Source: Unio delphinus (lineage: Eukaryota; Mollusca; Bivalvia; Unionida; Unionidae). From it: DNA of 64,000 bases. The notes under the pieces were generated by a model, which saw nothing but the letters and a program-made list of their open reading frames with translations, did not search any database and had not been told where the DNA came from. A program made the translations under genes and the position numbers. Position 1 is the first letter of the stretch. Each line of letters opens with the position of its first letter. The DNA is taken from contig JAQISU010000123.1 of the NCBI GenBank assembly GCA_029339505.1, forward strand, positions 7,491,501 to 7,555,500, read 5' to 3'. Below are positions 27,906 through 40,482 of this stretch, one piece after another.

Positions 27906-28149
27906 TCATGTAGTTTTGTCCAAAAATATCCACGTAAAGCTTAACAATTTTTAATCAAGTTAGCGATTTACGAATTAATCAAAGGGATATATTACACAAT
28001 GTACCAACACGTGAGGGTTTTTAAACTCAACAAATAGGTACTTGAAATTGCCACCATAACACTATTTGCACTACCCTCAGGTGGGGCAGAACGATTTAGT
28101 GTTGGCATATTTATTGATGAATACGACGAATAATCTGATTGAAAGTATT

Positions 28150-29609
28150 CGTGGCACCAAGAAAGAATTTCGCAACGATGGTGCATCTAATGTGTGGTCA
28201 ACATTCAAAATCGTTCGCAACACCAAAGGTGTTGACGAAGTATCAATGCTACAATCAACGACCAACGAGCATCAACGATTATAAATTATCTCAAACGATA
28301 AAAGATACTTTTTTATTAGCAGAAAATACATTTATAATTTGATTATTCGTTACAAGCATGACCCTATCCTTCATAATTAAAAAATATTATAAATTGGTAA
28401 AAATTCCAAACCATTTAGTAATTTCAGATGTTCAATGCTTGCATATGTTTCGATAAATTTACTATCGATGATAAACAGATTTCCTAAAACCGCGATTAGA
28501 GTCGCTACAGATTCATTCTACATAGAAAGAAAATATTCAGGATTGCTGAATCAATTTTATATAAGCATTACTTACGATTTATCATGTGGTAAATGGAGAA
28601 TTAAACAAGAAATGTTACAAAATTATTCAGACTCTGCAGATGTTGATATCGAGGATATTTATTACAATAATAACCAAATATCAAAACTATCATCTACTCC
28701 GTCAGTGTATGATCCATTGACTAGACATAAGACAGTTTATCTCAGTGGATTGAGAGGTTCTGTTAAAACAACTCGTGTGATCCATTTATTTCGGCAGAGT
28801 ACGTCAAACTCTATTTATATCATCGTTTTAACCTCTACACACAGACTCGCAACATGAAAAAAGGAAATGTTGAATCATGCACATATCATAATTGTTCTCG
28901 ATGGAAAGGAGATAAATGGACTCCTGAACGAAAACGAATGGGTGAGAAATAATTCGCAAGAATGATTATTTGGGATGAAATATGCATATTATCCAATCAT
29001 ATATTAAAAGTCTTTCTTGATCGGGTGTTGACAAAAAAAACTGCTGTGATTATGTGTGGCGATCATGGAAAACCACCACTCTTTGTTGGATTGTTTAAGT
29101 TCCTGTCATTGTTGTTGAGAGCGCACTAGCTATGGACAAAACTTCACGAACGGTAGGATACACTAACACAATCCATTCACCTCAAGGATTAAACATATCT
29201 GATAAAATTATTTCAATTGTTTATGATCGTATCGAATGGTCAACTTTAGTTTATCTCACAGTATCAAGAGCTAGAAGAAGATCTCAGTTGTGAAGGGTTA
29301 TTGTAGATTTTACAAAACCTACTGAGAATAACAGCGAAGTTACTGTCGAAGATATAGTAAAAATAGTTATAGTTATAGTTATCAGCTGTGTGATAAAACA
29401 AATATATTCTTGACGCTAAATTTATCATGATATTAAAACATCGAGAGAATAATCATTGTGCAAGTTGTACTATAATAATGTTGTGGAAATATTCAAATAA
29501 TGATCCGATATAATTTACAGTAGATAGAATTGATAGTAGTCTTGGTCACACGCGTGAAAATAGGATTCTGACCTGTCTTGAGTTTAATCAACGTCGAGGT
29601 GCTAGTTAA
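28150..29609 (+). pseudogene. PolB-helicase-HNH remnant (E3 right part)
   Basis: The N-terminal N-D-G-A-S-N-V-W-S-T-F segment is followed by a large deletion. A piece from 28435 then carries the motif C region (VATDS), a damaged Walker A (GLRGSVKTT, Gly to Arg and Gly to Val), G-D-H-G-K and T-I-H-S-P-Q-G. The HNH end follows (HCASC, then F-T-V-D-R). It confirms that the three-domain fusion is an old property of the family. The stop at 29607-29609 overlaps the integrase stop as in E1. Confidence 0.8.
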
Positions 29610-29885
29610 GTAAAGACGGTGGTAATTGTGTATCTTCAGGAATAACTTGTAATTGTTTACGTACAAATCCTCGTTGAGGAGCACTCGATACTCTAAAGAT
29701 TGCAGGTCTACTCGTAGATTTTACCACACTTTAAATTGTATGTGTAGTTACAGTCCAAATAGGATCAGTCGCTCATTTTTACCACTTTCAAGTTCATTCG
29801 GTTCATATAGGTATCTTACAGTTACATTGTCTAATACTTTCTGGGGGGAAAAATCATGTCTTTGTATTGGGCTTTGTTTTGTGAT
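29602..29885 (-). pseudogene. Integrase C-terminal remnant (E3 right part)
   Basis: Reading leftward it matches the E1 integrase end: V-R-Y-L-Y-E-P, P-I-W-T-V-T-T-H, then S-A-P-Q-R-G-F and L-P-P. The catalytic domain is not present. The convergent 8-base stop overlap with PolB is kept (29602-29609). Confidence 0.75.
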
Positions 29886-30049
29886 TGTATTAATATATTA
29901 ATTGTATTAATTAAACCACCACTGTATAATTCAACATAAAATCCAAAAATCTCGATCTAAAAAATGAAACTTTAAGGACATAAAATTTTACCCAACACGT
30001 AATATTAGATTTCTAGAAATACGTAAAAGTGATCTAAAACGCTCTACGT

Positions 30050-30263
30050 TACGGATCACGGCCATCTCACCTCTGTCTGCATGGGTTCGAGTCTCAGATT
30101 CCACCAATATGGGTATGTGAGAAAGCTTGCTAGTAGCTTCTCGTGGGTTGGTGGCACTTTCCGGTTTTTTTCTCGAGTTCTTCCTCAATCATTAATACTG
30201 GTCGCCATGTATTGCATATCGTGTGCTGAAAAATGGCATTAAACCCTACAACAACAACAACAA
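30050..30263 (+). mobile_element. Second tRNA-like SINE family
   Basis: A B-box-like GGTTCGAGTCT (30088-30098) follows a tRNA-like start, and the unit ends in GCATTAAACCCTACAACAAC with a CAA-repeat tail (about 30245-30262). No clear target duplication found by eye. Confidence 0.5.
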
Positions 30264-31580
30264 TATACGACATGAAATTTCAACTGCACTTTCCCATTGG
30301 AAAAGCTATTATCCGGAACGGTGTCTCATATATATCGTCTTACATTCGAGCTTCCGTACTTTGCCAGATTCCGGCTATACCGACTGGAACTGTAAATTAA
30401 ACCCTCAAGTTATGCTGCTCTCAAGAGGCCGTCCCTTTAGTTCGTTAGCATGTTGTGGGAGGGAATTTAACCCAAATGCATACGCTTTCGGATTGGGATG
30501 GGGTCTACTACTAATGACGTACACATAGGAAACGGGGTGGAGTGGGGGTGAAACCTCAAGAATAATTTGTCTAATACGCAACCTGTTCGACTGGCTTCAG
30601 TTGGCGTTTACATTTTAGTGGACAAAAACTTTTTAAAGTTACGCAGCTTATTTCTTTGATGCAGTCAGACATTCAACGTCGGGAAACTATCAGTTTTATT
30701 AAACACGTTAATATTATTAATCCTTGATCGTTTTTGCGTGGATTAAATATAAGCCGTTCTATAGAACTCTTTATGGGTGCGTCAAGCGTAGGTACCCAGA
30801 TAAGGGTTTTAAAAGTACGCATGTGTAGAGGAAGGAGCGAGGGGTCAAGCCTTGGCAGATTATTTCATACGTACTAAATTGATGACCCTCAATTTCACTC
30901 AACGATAGTGAAACAAATTAAATGACAGCAATCTCTCAAATACTGAGTCAAATGTAAAATATCTACGCATCCTGGTAGTTTGCACTTTGATCATATGATT
31001 TATTTATGCATTAATTTGTATTTGAACTCCCAATCTGTTAAACTATGAGGTTTTGTTACGTTCCTGCCTTATGCTTTCAAAACGACAGATTCAGTGGAGA
31101 CATATCTCCTTTTATCATGACCTCTACGGATCAATAGCTTATCGCATGGCAGAAACTCCGTATCTGGATATGTGTCTCTAAGTTAACGTTGAATTAATAT
31201 GTATTTCATTCATATAGTTACGCTCCCTTGGTTAACGTGTTAGCTTCTTGTACCATCTGAGTGTTCCAAGTCACTTACGGTCAGGAACTTCGCAAGATAA
31301 ATCAAATCGTTTATAATCTAGTGATTTGTCTAAGGTCTTGTTCAATTGATTCGCTCTCAATTTAGTTAGAGTTATTAAAAATGCAACTGTTTAAATATTT
31401 ATAATTCATTAATGTATTTTATGTCGATGTAGGGCAATATTTTTGTATAAAATGATAACAATTGGTGCTAATTGCACTGATAGGACATCCAATAAACGCA
31501 TCGTAATAGCATTGTATTATTATTGTAAAAGAAAATGATGCTGACTAAGTATCTTATCAGTAATCCCGTTAAACATAGAT

Positions 31581-31834
31581 CATGACCCTTTAGCACGCTA
31601 ATACTCAAAGTTATTTTCATGACCCATTAGCACGCTAATCTCAAAGTCATTTTCATGACCCTTTAGCACGCTAATACTCAAAGTTATTTTCATGACCCAT
31701 GAGCACGCTGATCTCAAAGTTATTTTCATGACCCATTAGCACGCTAATCCCAAAGTTATTTTCATGACATATTAGCACGCTAATCTCAAAGTTATTTTCA
31801 TGACCCATTAGCACGCTAATCTCAAAGTTATTTT
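31581..31834. repeat. Satellite, seven 36-37 bp units
   Basis: Units start CATGACCCATTAGCACGCTA and continue to AAAGTTATTTT; copies begin at 31581, 31618, 31654, 31691, 31727, 31763 and 31799. Head-to-tail with no spacers. Confidence 0.9.
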
Positions 31835-31867
31835 CAACCGTTTTAGAGAGAACTTACAATTTAGTTT

Positions 31868-32390
31868 GATGAAATTTAATATAAAAAGGATAAAGCCAAC
31901 AACATTTAAAAGTTTGTTCGGTCGTAGGAAGTTCAGGGATACAAAATGTATTGATTATCAAATTCATCTAAATCTATTATTCGCTAATGCTTAACATCGA
32001 CTAGGGGACCGTTAAGCAACATCTTGGGGGCAATCAAACAACAACAATGTAATCTTAGTTTATGTATTCAAATGTTATTTGGTTGTCAGTTTAATGCTGA
32101 TGAATAACCGATAAAGTACCATAACTGTCAGTTGATGAAGTTTAAAATTAAAAAAAGATAAAGCCAACAACATTTGAAAGCTGTTAGGTCATAAGAAATT
32201 AAGAAACACAAAATGTATTGATAATCAAATTCATCTAAATATATTATTCGTTAATGCTTAACTTCGATTTGGGGGCAATCAAACATAAAAAATGTAACCA
32301 TAGTTTATGTATTCAAATGTTATATAGTTGTTCATTTAATGCTGATAAACTACAGAATAAATACCATAAATGAAGGTTAAATTTAAAATT
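31868..32390. repeat. Tandem pair of diverged ~260-bp units
   Basis: Both copies share GATAAAGCCAACAACATTT, AAATGTATTGAT-ATCAAATTC, GGGGGCAATCAAACA and TAGTTTATGTATTCAAATGT in the same order (from about 31888 and 32157). Some 80 percent similar by eye. Confidence 0.7.
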
Positions 32391-32567
32391 AAAAAAGGAT
32401 AGCGCCTAATATTTAGAAGCTTTACAACATCTATAATGAAATGACAACCAAAAAACACCCCGAACAAACAAAATGAAACTAGAAGACAAACAATCCTAAA
32501 AATATTTTAGGTAGGAAACATTATTAGGTCTTTAAGCTTGTTGTTGCATTCGGAAAAGGTGTGTTTT

Positions 32568-32658
32568 ATGAGCACTCCTGAAAGGGATCAGTTTATCTTT
32601 GTGCCTAATGTCAATGGGCAATTCGTTATACGGCTCGATGTCACGACCCGTTCAAGAT
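32568..32658 (+). CDS. Possible first coding exon of a host gene
   Basis: An ATG opens 30 codons (M-S-T-P-E-R-D-Q-F-I-F-V-P) with non-repetitive, GC-richer codon use than the surroundings. It ends directly at a good donor site (GTAAGT, 32659-32664). No downstream exon can be identified by eye. It may be chance. Confidence 0.25.
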
Positions 32659-35118
32659 GTAAGTTTATGTTATGAAGACTGCACTTAGATATACTTCAAA
32701 TCTTGATGTTTGCTTAAATATATTTATTATGAAGGACAAAATCAACAGAGCTAGTCAAACATTCAAATCGGTTTGGTTTAAGAATTGATCTTTAGTGTTT
32801 ATCGATAGCTGTAAACATTGTAGGGTCTCAGACTGAGGGTGGGTCTGCGTACAATGATTTCAGTCATTTGAAAAGTGTCGTGTTACTTCTTAATGAACGC
32901 AATTTATCAAGCCTCAGTTACAAGACTACTTGCATAAATGATGTTAACGGGTCTTAATGTCGAAGAGAATAAATTAACAATAATTTGAATAAATTGGAAA
33001 ACAAATCTAGATGTAAATACAGATTAACATGGATTCTACTCTTTTAAGTAGGAGGAGTGTGGATGTGGAAAGTAAAGTTACCATGAATTCACGCGAACTA
33101 AACTTTACTGGAATCCATGAACAGGGGCTATCACTATATAATATCGCTTCAATGTGTAAACCAAAAATGGGGCACATTATGTAGAAAACTAATAACCATA
33201 ATTACAGCAACAACAAAAATAGGCTATAGAATCTACTTTTATTTCAAAATCAGAGGTATGTTCGTCATCTTTCTGCCGCTAGCTTTGAGTGTACTCAATT
33301 ATAAACATAAATAGTCGATGAGGACACATAGTATTGATCTATCTAATATTGATTTGCAAAAGAAATACTTATACAAGTTACTTCAATAACTTACTAATAC
33401 TATAATTCCATGTCTTGATGAAGATTGGTTTTACTTCCTAGTTGTGAAATATGTATAAAACAGTGCTGAATTAATTTATCAACTTTTTACTCCTGACAAT
33501 CCTAAGCGTAATACCTCTATATGCATTATTTATATCATCTTTTGGGGGTATGGTAGTAATAACCCGTTTTGGGGGGCATGGGAGTAATAACCCCACTTTT
33601 TGGAGTGGGTGGAAGGAATAACCAATTTCGCGCGCATCGGAGTAATAACCCCTTTTGTTCATAGCGGTTAAATGTTTGGTAACGTGTTATAGGAAACTAA
33701 GAACATAAAATTTAAAAATCTAGCTGAGAATAAAATCGGGTACCTGAGATTGCGTGATATTCTCCAAAATTCTTCAGTAGAAGACATTTTTCATGAAATG
33801 TACATTACTATTGTTCGTTGTTTATATGGGCTTAAGAGGAAGGTGATTTTCTAAGAAACCGAATGTTAAACCCGCGTTATATATTATTTATTATCAGTAC
33901 AACATATCAATTTCGTTCACAGATACATACTTGACACCGACAATGAAACGTTCATTGATTGCGCTTTGTAAGAAATGATTGGAAAAAATATTTCAAAAGG
34001 AAAGTCTTGTTTTCATGTCCAAGAACTGAAATAATGAATCAAAATCATACTACCACAGGCAAAGGTTGTATATTTACATTTTATTTGCTTTAAGACAGGT
34101 TACCGATATGGTAAAATAGAACTGTAAGTAAACACTATGGAAGACAAATTGAAGTAATTAAACCCTGAATGACTGTCTTGTACGCATTAAATTCATGTCA
34201 CTCTTTAACCTGGTGACCTTTGGCTGAAGTTTCACGAGTACCAACAGTTATACACTGTGCAGGCTGTGGCTGGGTGTCCACTGCTATGAAAGTAGCAAGA
34301 GTTAACTTTACTATCGATACCTGAATAACTTTACAGAAACATAGCAATCTCATCATACAGCGAAAGTCAAAAGTCTACTTTAACATCTGTTTGGAGCTAT
34401 ATTTTTCTTCACAAATCCTGCACATAGGATGTAATGTACTATAAAGCTGCAATACGTGAGGACACTTCATTTGCACAACATAGATATTTTATACTTGATA
34501 TTATTCTTAAGTGTTTGCAGCCATTGATTAGTTATTTTCTAATTTTATCTCGCTGACTGGAGTTCAAACAACATTTCTTGTAATATATTCCACTGCTACA
34601 AAACATATATGGACCAAACGGATACCTAGTAAAATTAATCCAATCACAGCTATACTGAAATAAGTCTTGATGTAATTGCTATCGCATCACATGATGCATC
34701 ACCAAACCAATGGAGATCAAGATAATAACAATGTATTTATTTATGATTATCACCGTAACAGTATTAAGATTAGATTTTTTAAAAATAAAAAATAATTATA
34801 TGCACTACTGCTGAATCTTCAGAGAACCGAAAAAGCCCATCTCAATAAATACAACTTAAGGTTTTTACTTTGTAGAAACAAGTCTGTTTGCAATAAATCA
34901 CCTAATACAGAATACGGCTAGAAATCAACACCATTCAAGAGTGTTGCAAAAAATGCATATAATCTGGGTTAAATCTTTCGAATACGAAAGCGCTGTACTA
35001 TTCTCCACGCTCATTGATATATGTGTGTTTTTTATCTTTATTAATTTTGATTGGTTGAGGTGTTACAATGACAAACACATTATTTTTCTTGCTTTTAATA
35101 AGTTATGCGAGGATATCT

Positions 35119-35347
35119 AGTAGCAGAGAGGGCGAATCCGACAAATTTTTAGAAGCTTCCATTTGGGAAACCAAGGCTTCGTCCAAATCGTAAAAAAGCG
35201 TCTATTTGGTAAACCAAGGATTCCTTCAAAATCGAAAAAAAACGTTTCCTTTGGAGACGCAAGGTCGTTGTCGCGCCCTCTGCTGCTATGGGGGTAAAAC
35301 TCTTTTTTACGATGAAAATCCTTTTGGATTTCATAAGCAGACTAATT
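35119..35347. repeat. E4 terminal repeat, penton side
   Basis: The outer part (35119-35287) starts AGTAGCAGAGAGGGCGAATC and ends GCGCCCTCTGCTGCT, a fold-back. It holds two copies of a block with TTTGGTAAACCAAGG-like sequence. The inner part (35288-35347) covers the last penton codons and a palindrome (35326-35341). The whole matches the reverse complement of 46618-46805, which has a single internal block. Confidence 0.87.
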
Positions 35348-36731
35348 TGTTAAAACCTCACCTCGTAAGTCAATCAGATTATTGGACTGGTCAGTGAGTT
35401 TAAAATTAATTTTCGTCAACAAATAATTATGAAATCGTATAAAGACTGCATTAATTGAGTCCTCAATTATTAAAAATCCGGGTGGAGCTGTTGGTGCAAA
35501 TGAATATAAAATATATCCTTGTTGAGCTTGATTTGATTTTTCGAGATTTATTTGATAACTTCCTTCGATAACATCACATACTAAATTCACTGCAATCACC
35601 GAGGATATATTGACGTTTTGAGGAGCGATATGTCGCCCACCACCATCTGGGTCATTATTATGTTTGAGGATATTTGTTTGTGGTTGTGGTATTTTTTTCC
35701 ATGCGTCGTGAATCCTTTTGACACCATCATCGATGGCATCATTCAGTTTTTTCTTTAGCTCGGGTACGACACATCCTGGAAACTTAAATGTAGGGATATC
35801 TTCTACGCGTATTTTATATTTTTCTGAAAATTTTGTTCTCGTTGCAACAATACTATCAGCTAAGATACGTTGAACAAGTAGCAAATTAAATTCATCCATG
35901 TCGGCGATTATTTTATTACACACCTCTATGTATTTGATGAATTCACCTCCGTTGGATGGTATTTTACTAGCTTCCTATACGATTAGACTTTTAAATGTTT
36001 CTAAATCGGTGTTCATCGCTGTAAACTGATTGGTAACATCTAGTTATTAATAAGGGGTTATTGAATCCCCCTCTCTCAAAATAACCACTAAACTGAAAAT
36101 CTAGTGGTAACCAATATGTTAATTTATCAAGTGGGTTTGGGTAGGGATCATTGATATCGTATGTATGTATACTACTATAACCATGATAATCCTCCTTCGT
36201 TGAAACATAATCAGATTTTTGTGGTTCTGGTGGTATTTGATAAGATGCCTGAGGTGGGTTTTCAGGCCATCCTAATATAGTTATGATTGAACTCTGATAG
36301 ATGTCTACGACATACACGGGCGAGTTTATCTCAATGGCAGATGATAGTGTTGGATCATGAACCGTTATAGCAATTTTCGATTCTTTTCCAGGATTGGATT
36401 TTATTCTGCGTTGTAATTCATTATTGATCTGCTCGATTTGGTATGACCCAGATGGTAGCGAAATAACGTTCCAGTCTGGAGTACCATCGGGTTTATTCTT
36501 ACTCGCAAACACCAGGGAATGATTCGGTTGCTGACCATCGAAAGGTGCTGATCTAATATTTGTCCAAACGTGATACACTCGTAATTTTGCTAGTGCTATC
36601 TCTTTCACCGGAATCGCAGTAGGGAAATTCACACTGAATTCAGGATTCGTTGAGGTTATTGAGATCATGCTGGTTTTCACCGGTGTGGTATTTTCCGCTA
36701 CTCGTTGAAGCAGTTCTTGCGATGTCGCCAT
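35322..36731 (-). pseudogene. Penton-like protein of E4, frameshifted
   Basis: Starts at 36731 (M-A-T-S-Q-E-L-L). The N-terminal 246 codons are open, then frames break near 35990-35925. The C-terminal part is open to a 1-base insertion near 35355 that replaces the normal end after D-L-R-G-E-V-L. Its final codons fall in the terminal repeat. Confidence 0.8.
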
Positions 36732-37186
36732 TGTTATTATATTCATGTTGTTTTTCTAATTTTGACATCGCGGAATCATAAACACGTACCATCGCTGAAA
36801 ACTCATTATCTGATATTAATGTGTCATCGAGGGAAGACGATATCATATAGGATAATTGGGAGTATGCGGCTGACAAAACATGGAACCTAGCTACGTAGTC
36901 TTGTAGTTTACGCTGGCTGCATGCTGATATTTTTTTTTTTTTATTATTGAAATAATTCCAGCGATTGTTGTCGCCGCTGTTATACAAATTGGAACAGCTA
37001 TCGGGGCAATCTTTGTATTATAGTATAGTATTATACCAGTTCCGGTGATTACACCTACACGGTGACATCAACTGCGGTGATTCTTCGTCGATATTTATTT
37101 ATTTTTACTTGATACTCCTCAGCGAGTGTTTTGAGTTTAGTTTGAAAATCTCTGACCTGATCGTAGCGATATTGCTGTGATGACAT
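36640..37186 (-). pseudogene. Membrane protein of E4, internal deletion
   Basis: The start at 37186 and the first coiled-coil are normal. A deletion and stop at the first membrane span (about 37060) and a T-run near 36935 break it. The C-terminal helix (SYMISSSLDDT) is readable to 36640 and overlaps the penton start. Confidence 0.7.
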
Positions 37187-37215
37187 TTAATTTATTACAA
37201 CAGAAATGAATTTAG

Positions 37216-38288
37216 TTATTTACTTAAATCCGCTACGAATTCCACATACCATGTTACTAAAACCCTAGCCAAATTATTATCAGTAGATGCTATTGTAAAT
37301 TGTTCAATTGTTCCCTTGTCGATGATCGTTGATATCATATTGTTGACCCCAGATGAACTCGCTGATGAAATATTAAATTGAGTCGGTGACACTAGTGTTA
37401 ATCGATAAATACCTTTGACGGTCGTGGTGATATTTAATATGTTATTTTGTGGTGTCCACGTAAATGATCCGTATTGGATCGCGTACATGTTATTTATGAT
37501 TTTTTTTTGTTCGTCAGGGATTTTTATTTTTTCACGTTTTTCTATCATCCTCGGTAGATCATTATTGGTGACATCGTTGGTCGTTTTAATATCCTCGCGA
37601 ATAACTCCTAATCGCCGATTAATCGCTGTTATTTCATCTAGTTTTGTGATAATATCAGCGAGATCTATTTTATTATCTTCGTGTTTCGAATTTTTTTTAC
37701 CAAAACATTTATCAATGGAGTCATCGGTCCTGTTAAAGTTTTTACGTAACGTAGTAAATTGAGATACATGAGTATCATACTCGGATCGCAACTTTGACAA
37801 ATTATCCATGGAGGTTTTATCTTCGTGAATTTCGGTGTAGTCAACGGTGGATTTTCAAAGAAATCTAATAGAGGTTTGTCAATACTGTCAATTAGACTTC
37901 TTTGTAATTCAAAAAACCGATCGAATTTAGTTATATGGTCGTCATATTCACCGCGTACTTTTTTTAATGGTTCTAAATTGTTAATTCTATCCACAATAGT
38001 TGAAATAAGTACACCTGATTTGAGTTTACCCTGATCAGAAAACAACGCGATAGTATCTTCTACTGCGTCGCGTCTTTTTGTAAAAATATCATCCAGGGAA
38101 ACATTACTAGCTTTCAATTTAGCCTGACGATCTTAATATACAACTATTTCATTGGGATCAACACTTGCGAGATTTAACATCTCGGATATTTCACCTTCGA
38201 TTATTTTTTTTTTACATCACCGGTTGCAGATATTTCCGCGGTGGGTTTTTTTCAGGCTTGATAAAGATCTCCCCCAAATATCAATCAT
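37216..38288 (-). pseudogene. Fibre-like protein of E4, frameshifted
   Basis: It starts at 38288 (MIDIWG). A first A-run indel lies near 38240. Then a ten-A run (about 38204-38213 on the minus strand) is followed by TAA in the starting frame, with the continuation in the -1 frame, as in E2 and E5. A stop near 38136 and a further break near 37810 follow. The head domain is open to the FVADLSK end. Confidence 0.75.
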
Positions 38289-38317
38289 GTTATTTTAAAT
38301 AATTTCTCTCTAAAAAG

Positions 38318-38672
38318 CAATTACTCGTATATTCGTGAACGGTTTTAAAGGGTGGTTTTCCCGATGATTAAATAGCGTTGAGTACATTTAATACTTCTAT
38401 GCCGCATATTCGTGGGTCATTCATTTTCTGTGTTGGTAGCGAATCAATCGCGTATGCAACCCAGTGAGTTTCAGGTACGGTGCTGTTATCGAGATTAATG
38501 ATACCGCTTTCAACGCTGTTTGGTTGTTGTGGTAATTGATCTCTCATAAAGACACCTCTAAAGTTTTTTTATCGCTAGTTTTTTTAGCAGCATCGAGTAA
38601 ATCAAAATTTGACATGGGAACTATTGTTAGTAAACTGTTCCTAATCTCAGGCCCTTTCCGCTGTACCATGAA
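38318..38672 (-). pseudogene. Adenain-like protease of E4, active-site deletion
   Basis: The leader and the E-T-H-W segment with the catalytic His are present. The following part including YFDSYG (catalytic acid) is deleted, joining A-I-D directly to S-L-P-T-Q. The Cys segment reads ICGIEVLNVL. A frame change near 38560 and a stop near 38380 also occur. Not functional. Confidence 0.75.
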
Positions 38673-38882
38673 TACGGAGTTCCTGGTGGTCTTAGACCCT
38701 TTCCCTTTTTTGTTTCCCGGCTCCTTTTTTGGTTCATATGCTTGAGCAATACTATGTACTACTTTTGCACCAAGAGCTCCAGCAGCTCCTAACGCGGCGG
38801 CTTTACAAGTTGCAATTAATGCTGGAATCGCAGCGAGAAGTGGGAATACACCACCTGATTTTATCATGTTTTTAATCGCAGC

Positions 38883-38960
<78 letters not shown>

Positions 38961-39156
38961 TCTGAACACCTTTTTAATCTTTGATGGCATCATTGAAGTG
39001 TTGTATTTGACGAGCTGTCAATGGCAGTTTATTCTAACCACCAGACATCTAATTGTGTTTCAGGGATATCATAGTTCCACATTTTTTAACTGATTCCGAT
39101 TGCAATTTTTTAATTTGACCAGGAGTTAATGTAACCCTAACATGCCTATATGACAT
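38668..39156 (-). pseudogene. pX-like core protein of E4, split by a GA microsatellite
   Basis: The start at 39156 and the T-L-T-P-G-Q region are readable with a stop near 39050. The conserved T-L-S segment then expands into a (GA)n run (38885-38957 on the plus strand), read as Ser-Leu repeats. The G-G-V-F-P-L-L-A hydrophobic stretch continues after it. Confidence 0.75.
38885..38957. repeat. (GA)n microsatellite, about 36 units
   Basis: An uninterrupted GA run inside the pX remnant. It grew from the TCTCTCTC seed present at this codon position in the E2 copy. Confidence 0.95.
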
Positions 39157-39191
39157 TTTGTTAATAATAGATTGATCTAATTGTTACATTA

Positions 39192-40478
39192 ACATATTTT
39201 CCACTATTGCATCAACTACTTTCATTCGTCCACCAACACCTTCCAGTAGCATTGATTTGTCGCTGAGAATTACAGCAACTGTTCTGTAACCAGGATGAGG
39301 AAGAGGAGCGGTTAACACGAGCTCGAAGGTATATGTCAACGACGGATTGTTTCGTTAAGTCAAGATGTTCCAATGAAAAGTAGTAGATGGGATATAGTTT
39401 TTTTAAAATCCAACTGTGATATTTGTAGACCGGTATCTACATTATTATCGCGTCCCATAAATGATAGCAAACGATGATACAAGCGTGCTATTTGGTTTTG
39501 ATTGTAATTAAGTAATATATCCTCGGTTGGGTCCTGTTGACCGTTTACACTCAGCGAGACTTGATTAACACCGAGTTGATTAAATATCATATGGCTGCGT
39601 AATTGTGAACCCAATCGCGCCTTATCCTGTAACGCAACAAATATATGCCGCGGCGCAGAAATACCTCGTTTTGATGTCAGTTGCCAAGTAAATGTACCAT
39701 TAACAGTACTATCCACGATATCCATGTTAGTTATTAGCCAACTTAGTAATGATTTGCCGCCTGTACTCATAAATGCTCTATGGTAATTGATGCAGTCATT
39801 ACTGGCATCCACAGTGTTAGTTTTGTTATATTCACCTTGCCATCAGCAACACCATCACCACGCCAGATTGCATCCTTCCAACATTGATACGCGTGTTGCA
39901 AACCCTAAGTTGTAATTAGGATAAGTATTTATAATCATATTTTCGATATTAGCAGGAGTAGGAGGAACAGCAGCAACAGAACCAGCAGCAGGGGTACCAC
40001 GATCCGTTGGTTGTCTTATTTCATACTGGACGGGTTCAGCGTGATCAGTAATATCTTTTGCGAACATCATAGATGGACCTGACCATCTTGTATAATCATC
40101 AGAGTATCTTGCTAACCCCACTATTGTTGTGGCAACATCAGCATCATGTTCTATGGATTCAATCTCTTTTCCATCAATCATGTATCTAGCGCTGTTAAAT
40201 AGCGCCATGATACCATTATTGACAAAGCCGACTTTGGCACCAAGCGCATATGGCGGATCATTAGCAGCATGATTATTTGTTACAATTTCTCCTTCTACTT
40301 CGATAAATGCTTCAGAGGGTAGAAAGTATTTGCTGGTATCCTGGACAGGAAGTTCGATTCTTGATCGACTTTTTGATTGTGTTGCATTATAGGAAAAATA
40401 CTGATAATTAAGTGTAGAATCATTCTTTGGTACTGGGGCGTCCATATCAAACGCTGTATCAGGAACCGATTTGAACAT
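39192..40478 (-). pseudogene. Major capsid protein of E4, internal deletion
   Basis: The N-terminal 200 residues are open (40478-39879). The central part including HHIFGFCRNVRK is deleted, and a second open piece runs 39812-39360 (M-S-T-G-G-K-S-L-L-S-W-L on). The end after E-H-L-D-L is frame-damaged. Confidence 0.8.
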
Positions 40479-40482
40479 ATTA

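Larger units (their letters stand above)
24902..29885. mobile_element. E3: oldest, heavily decayed copy, partly inverted
   Basis: To the left (24902 to about 27905) are rightward remnants of protein VI, capsid, pX/protease, fibre and penton. To the right (about 28150-29885) are a rightward PolB remnant and a leftward integrase remnant. In an intact unit with rightward late genes PolB reads leftward, so the right part is inverted or belongs to another insertion. Divergence is far greater than in E2. No terminal repeat is seen. Confidence 0.7.
29886..35118. other. Host DNA between E3 and E4
   Basis: AT-rich, no long open frame. It contains a tRNA-like SINE (30050-30263), a 36-37 bp satellite (31581-31834), a 270-bp tandem pair (31868-32390), a possible coding exon (32568-32658) and a short degenerate repeat with GGGAGTAATAACCCC-like units (33540-33660). 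Its last five bases, TATCT, are the E4 target duplication. Confidence 0.6.
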
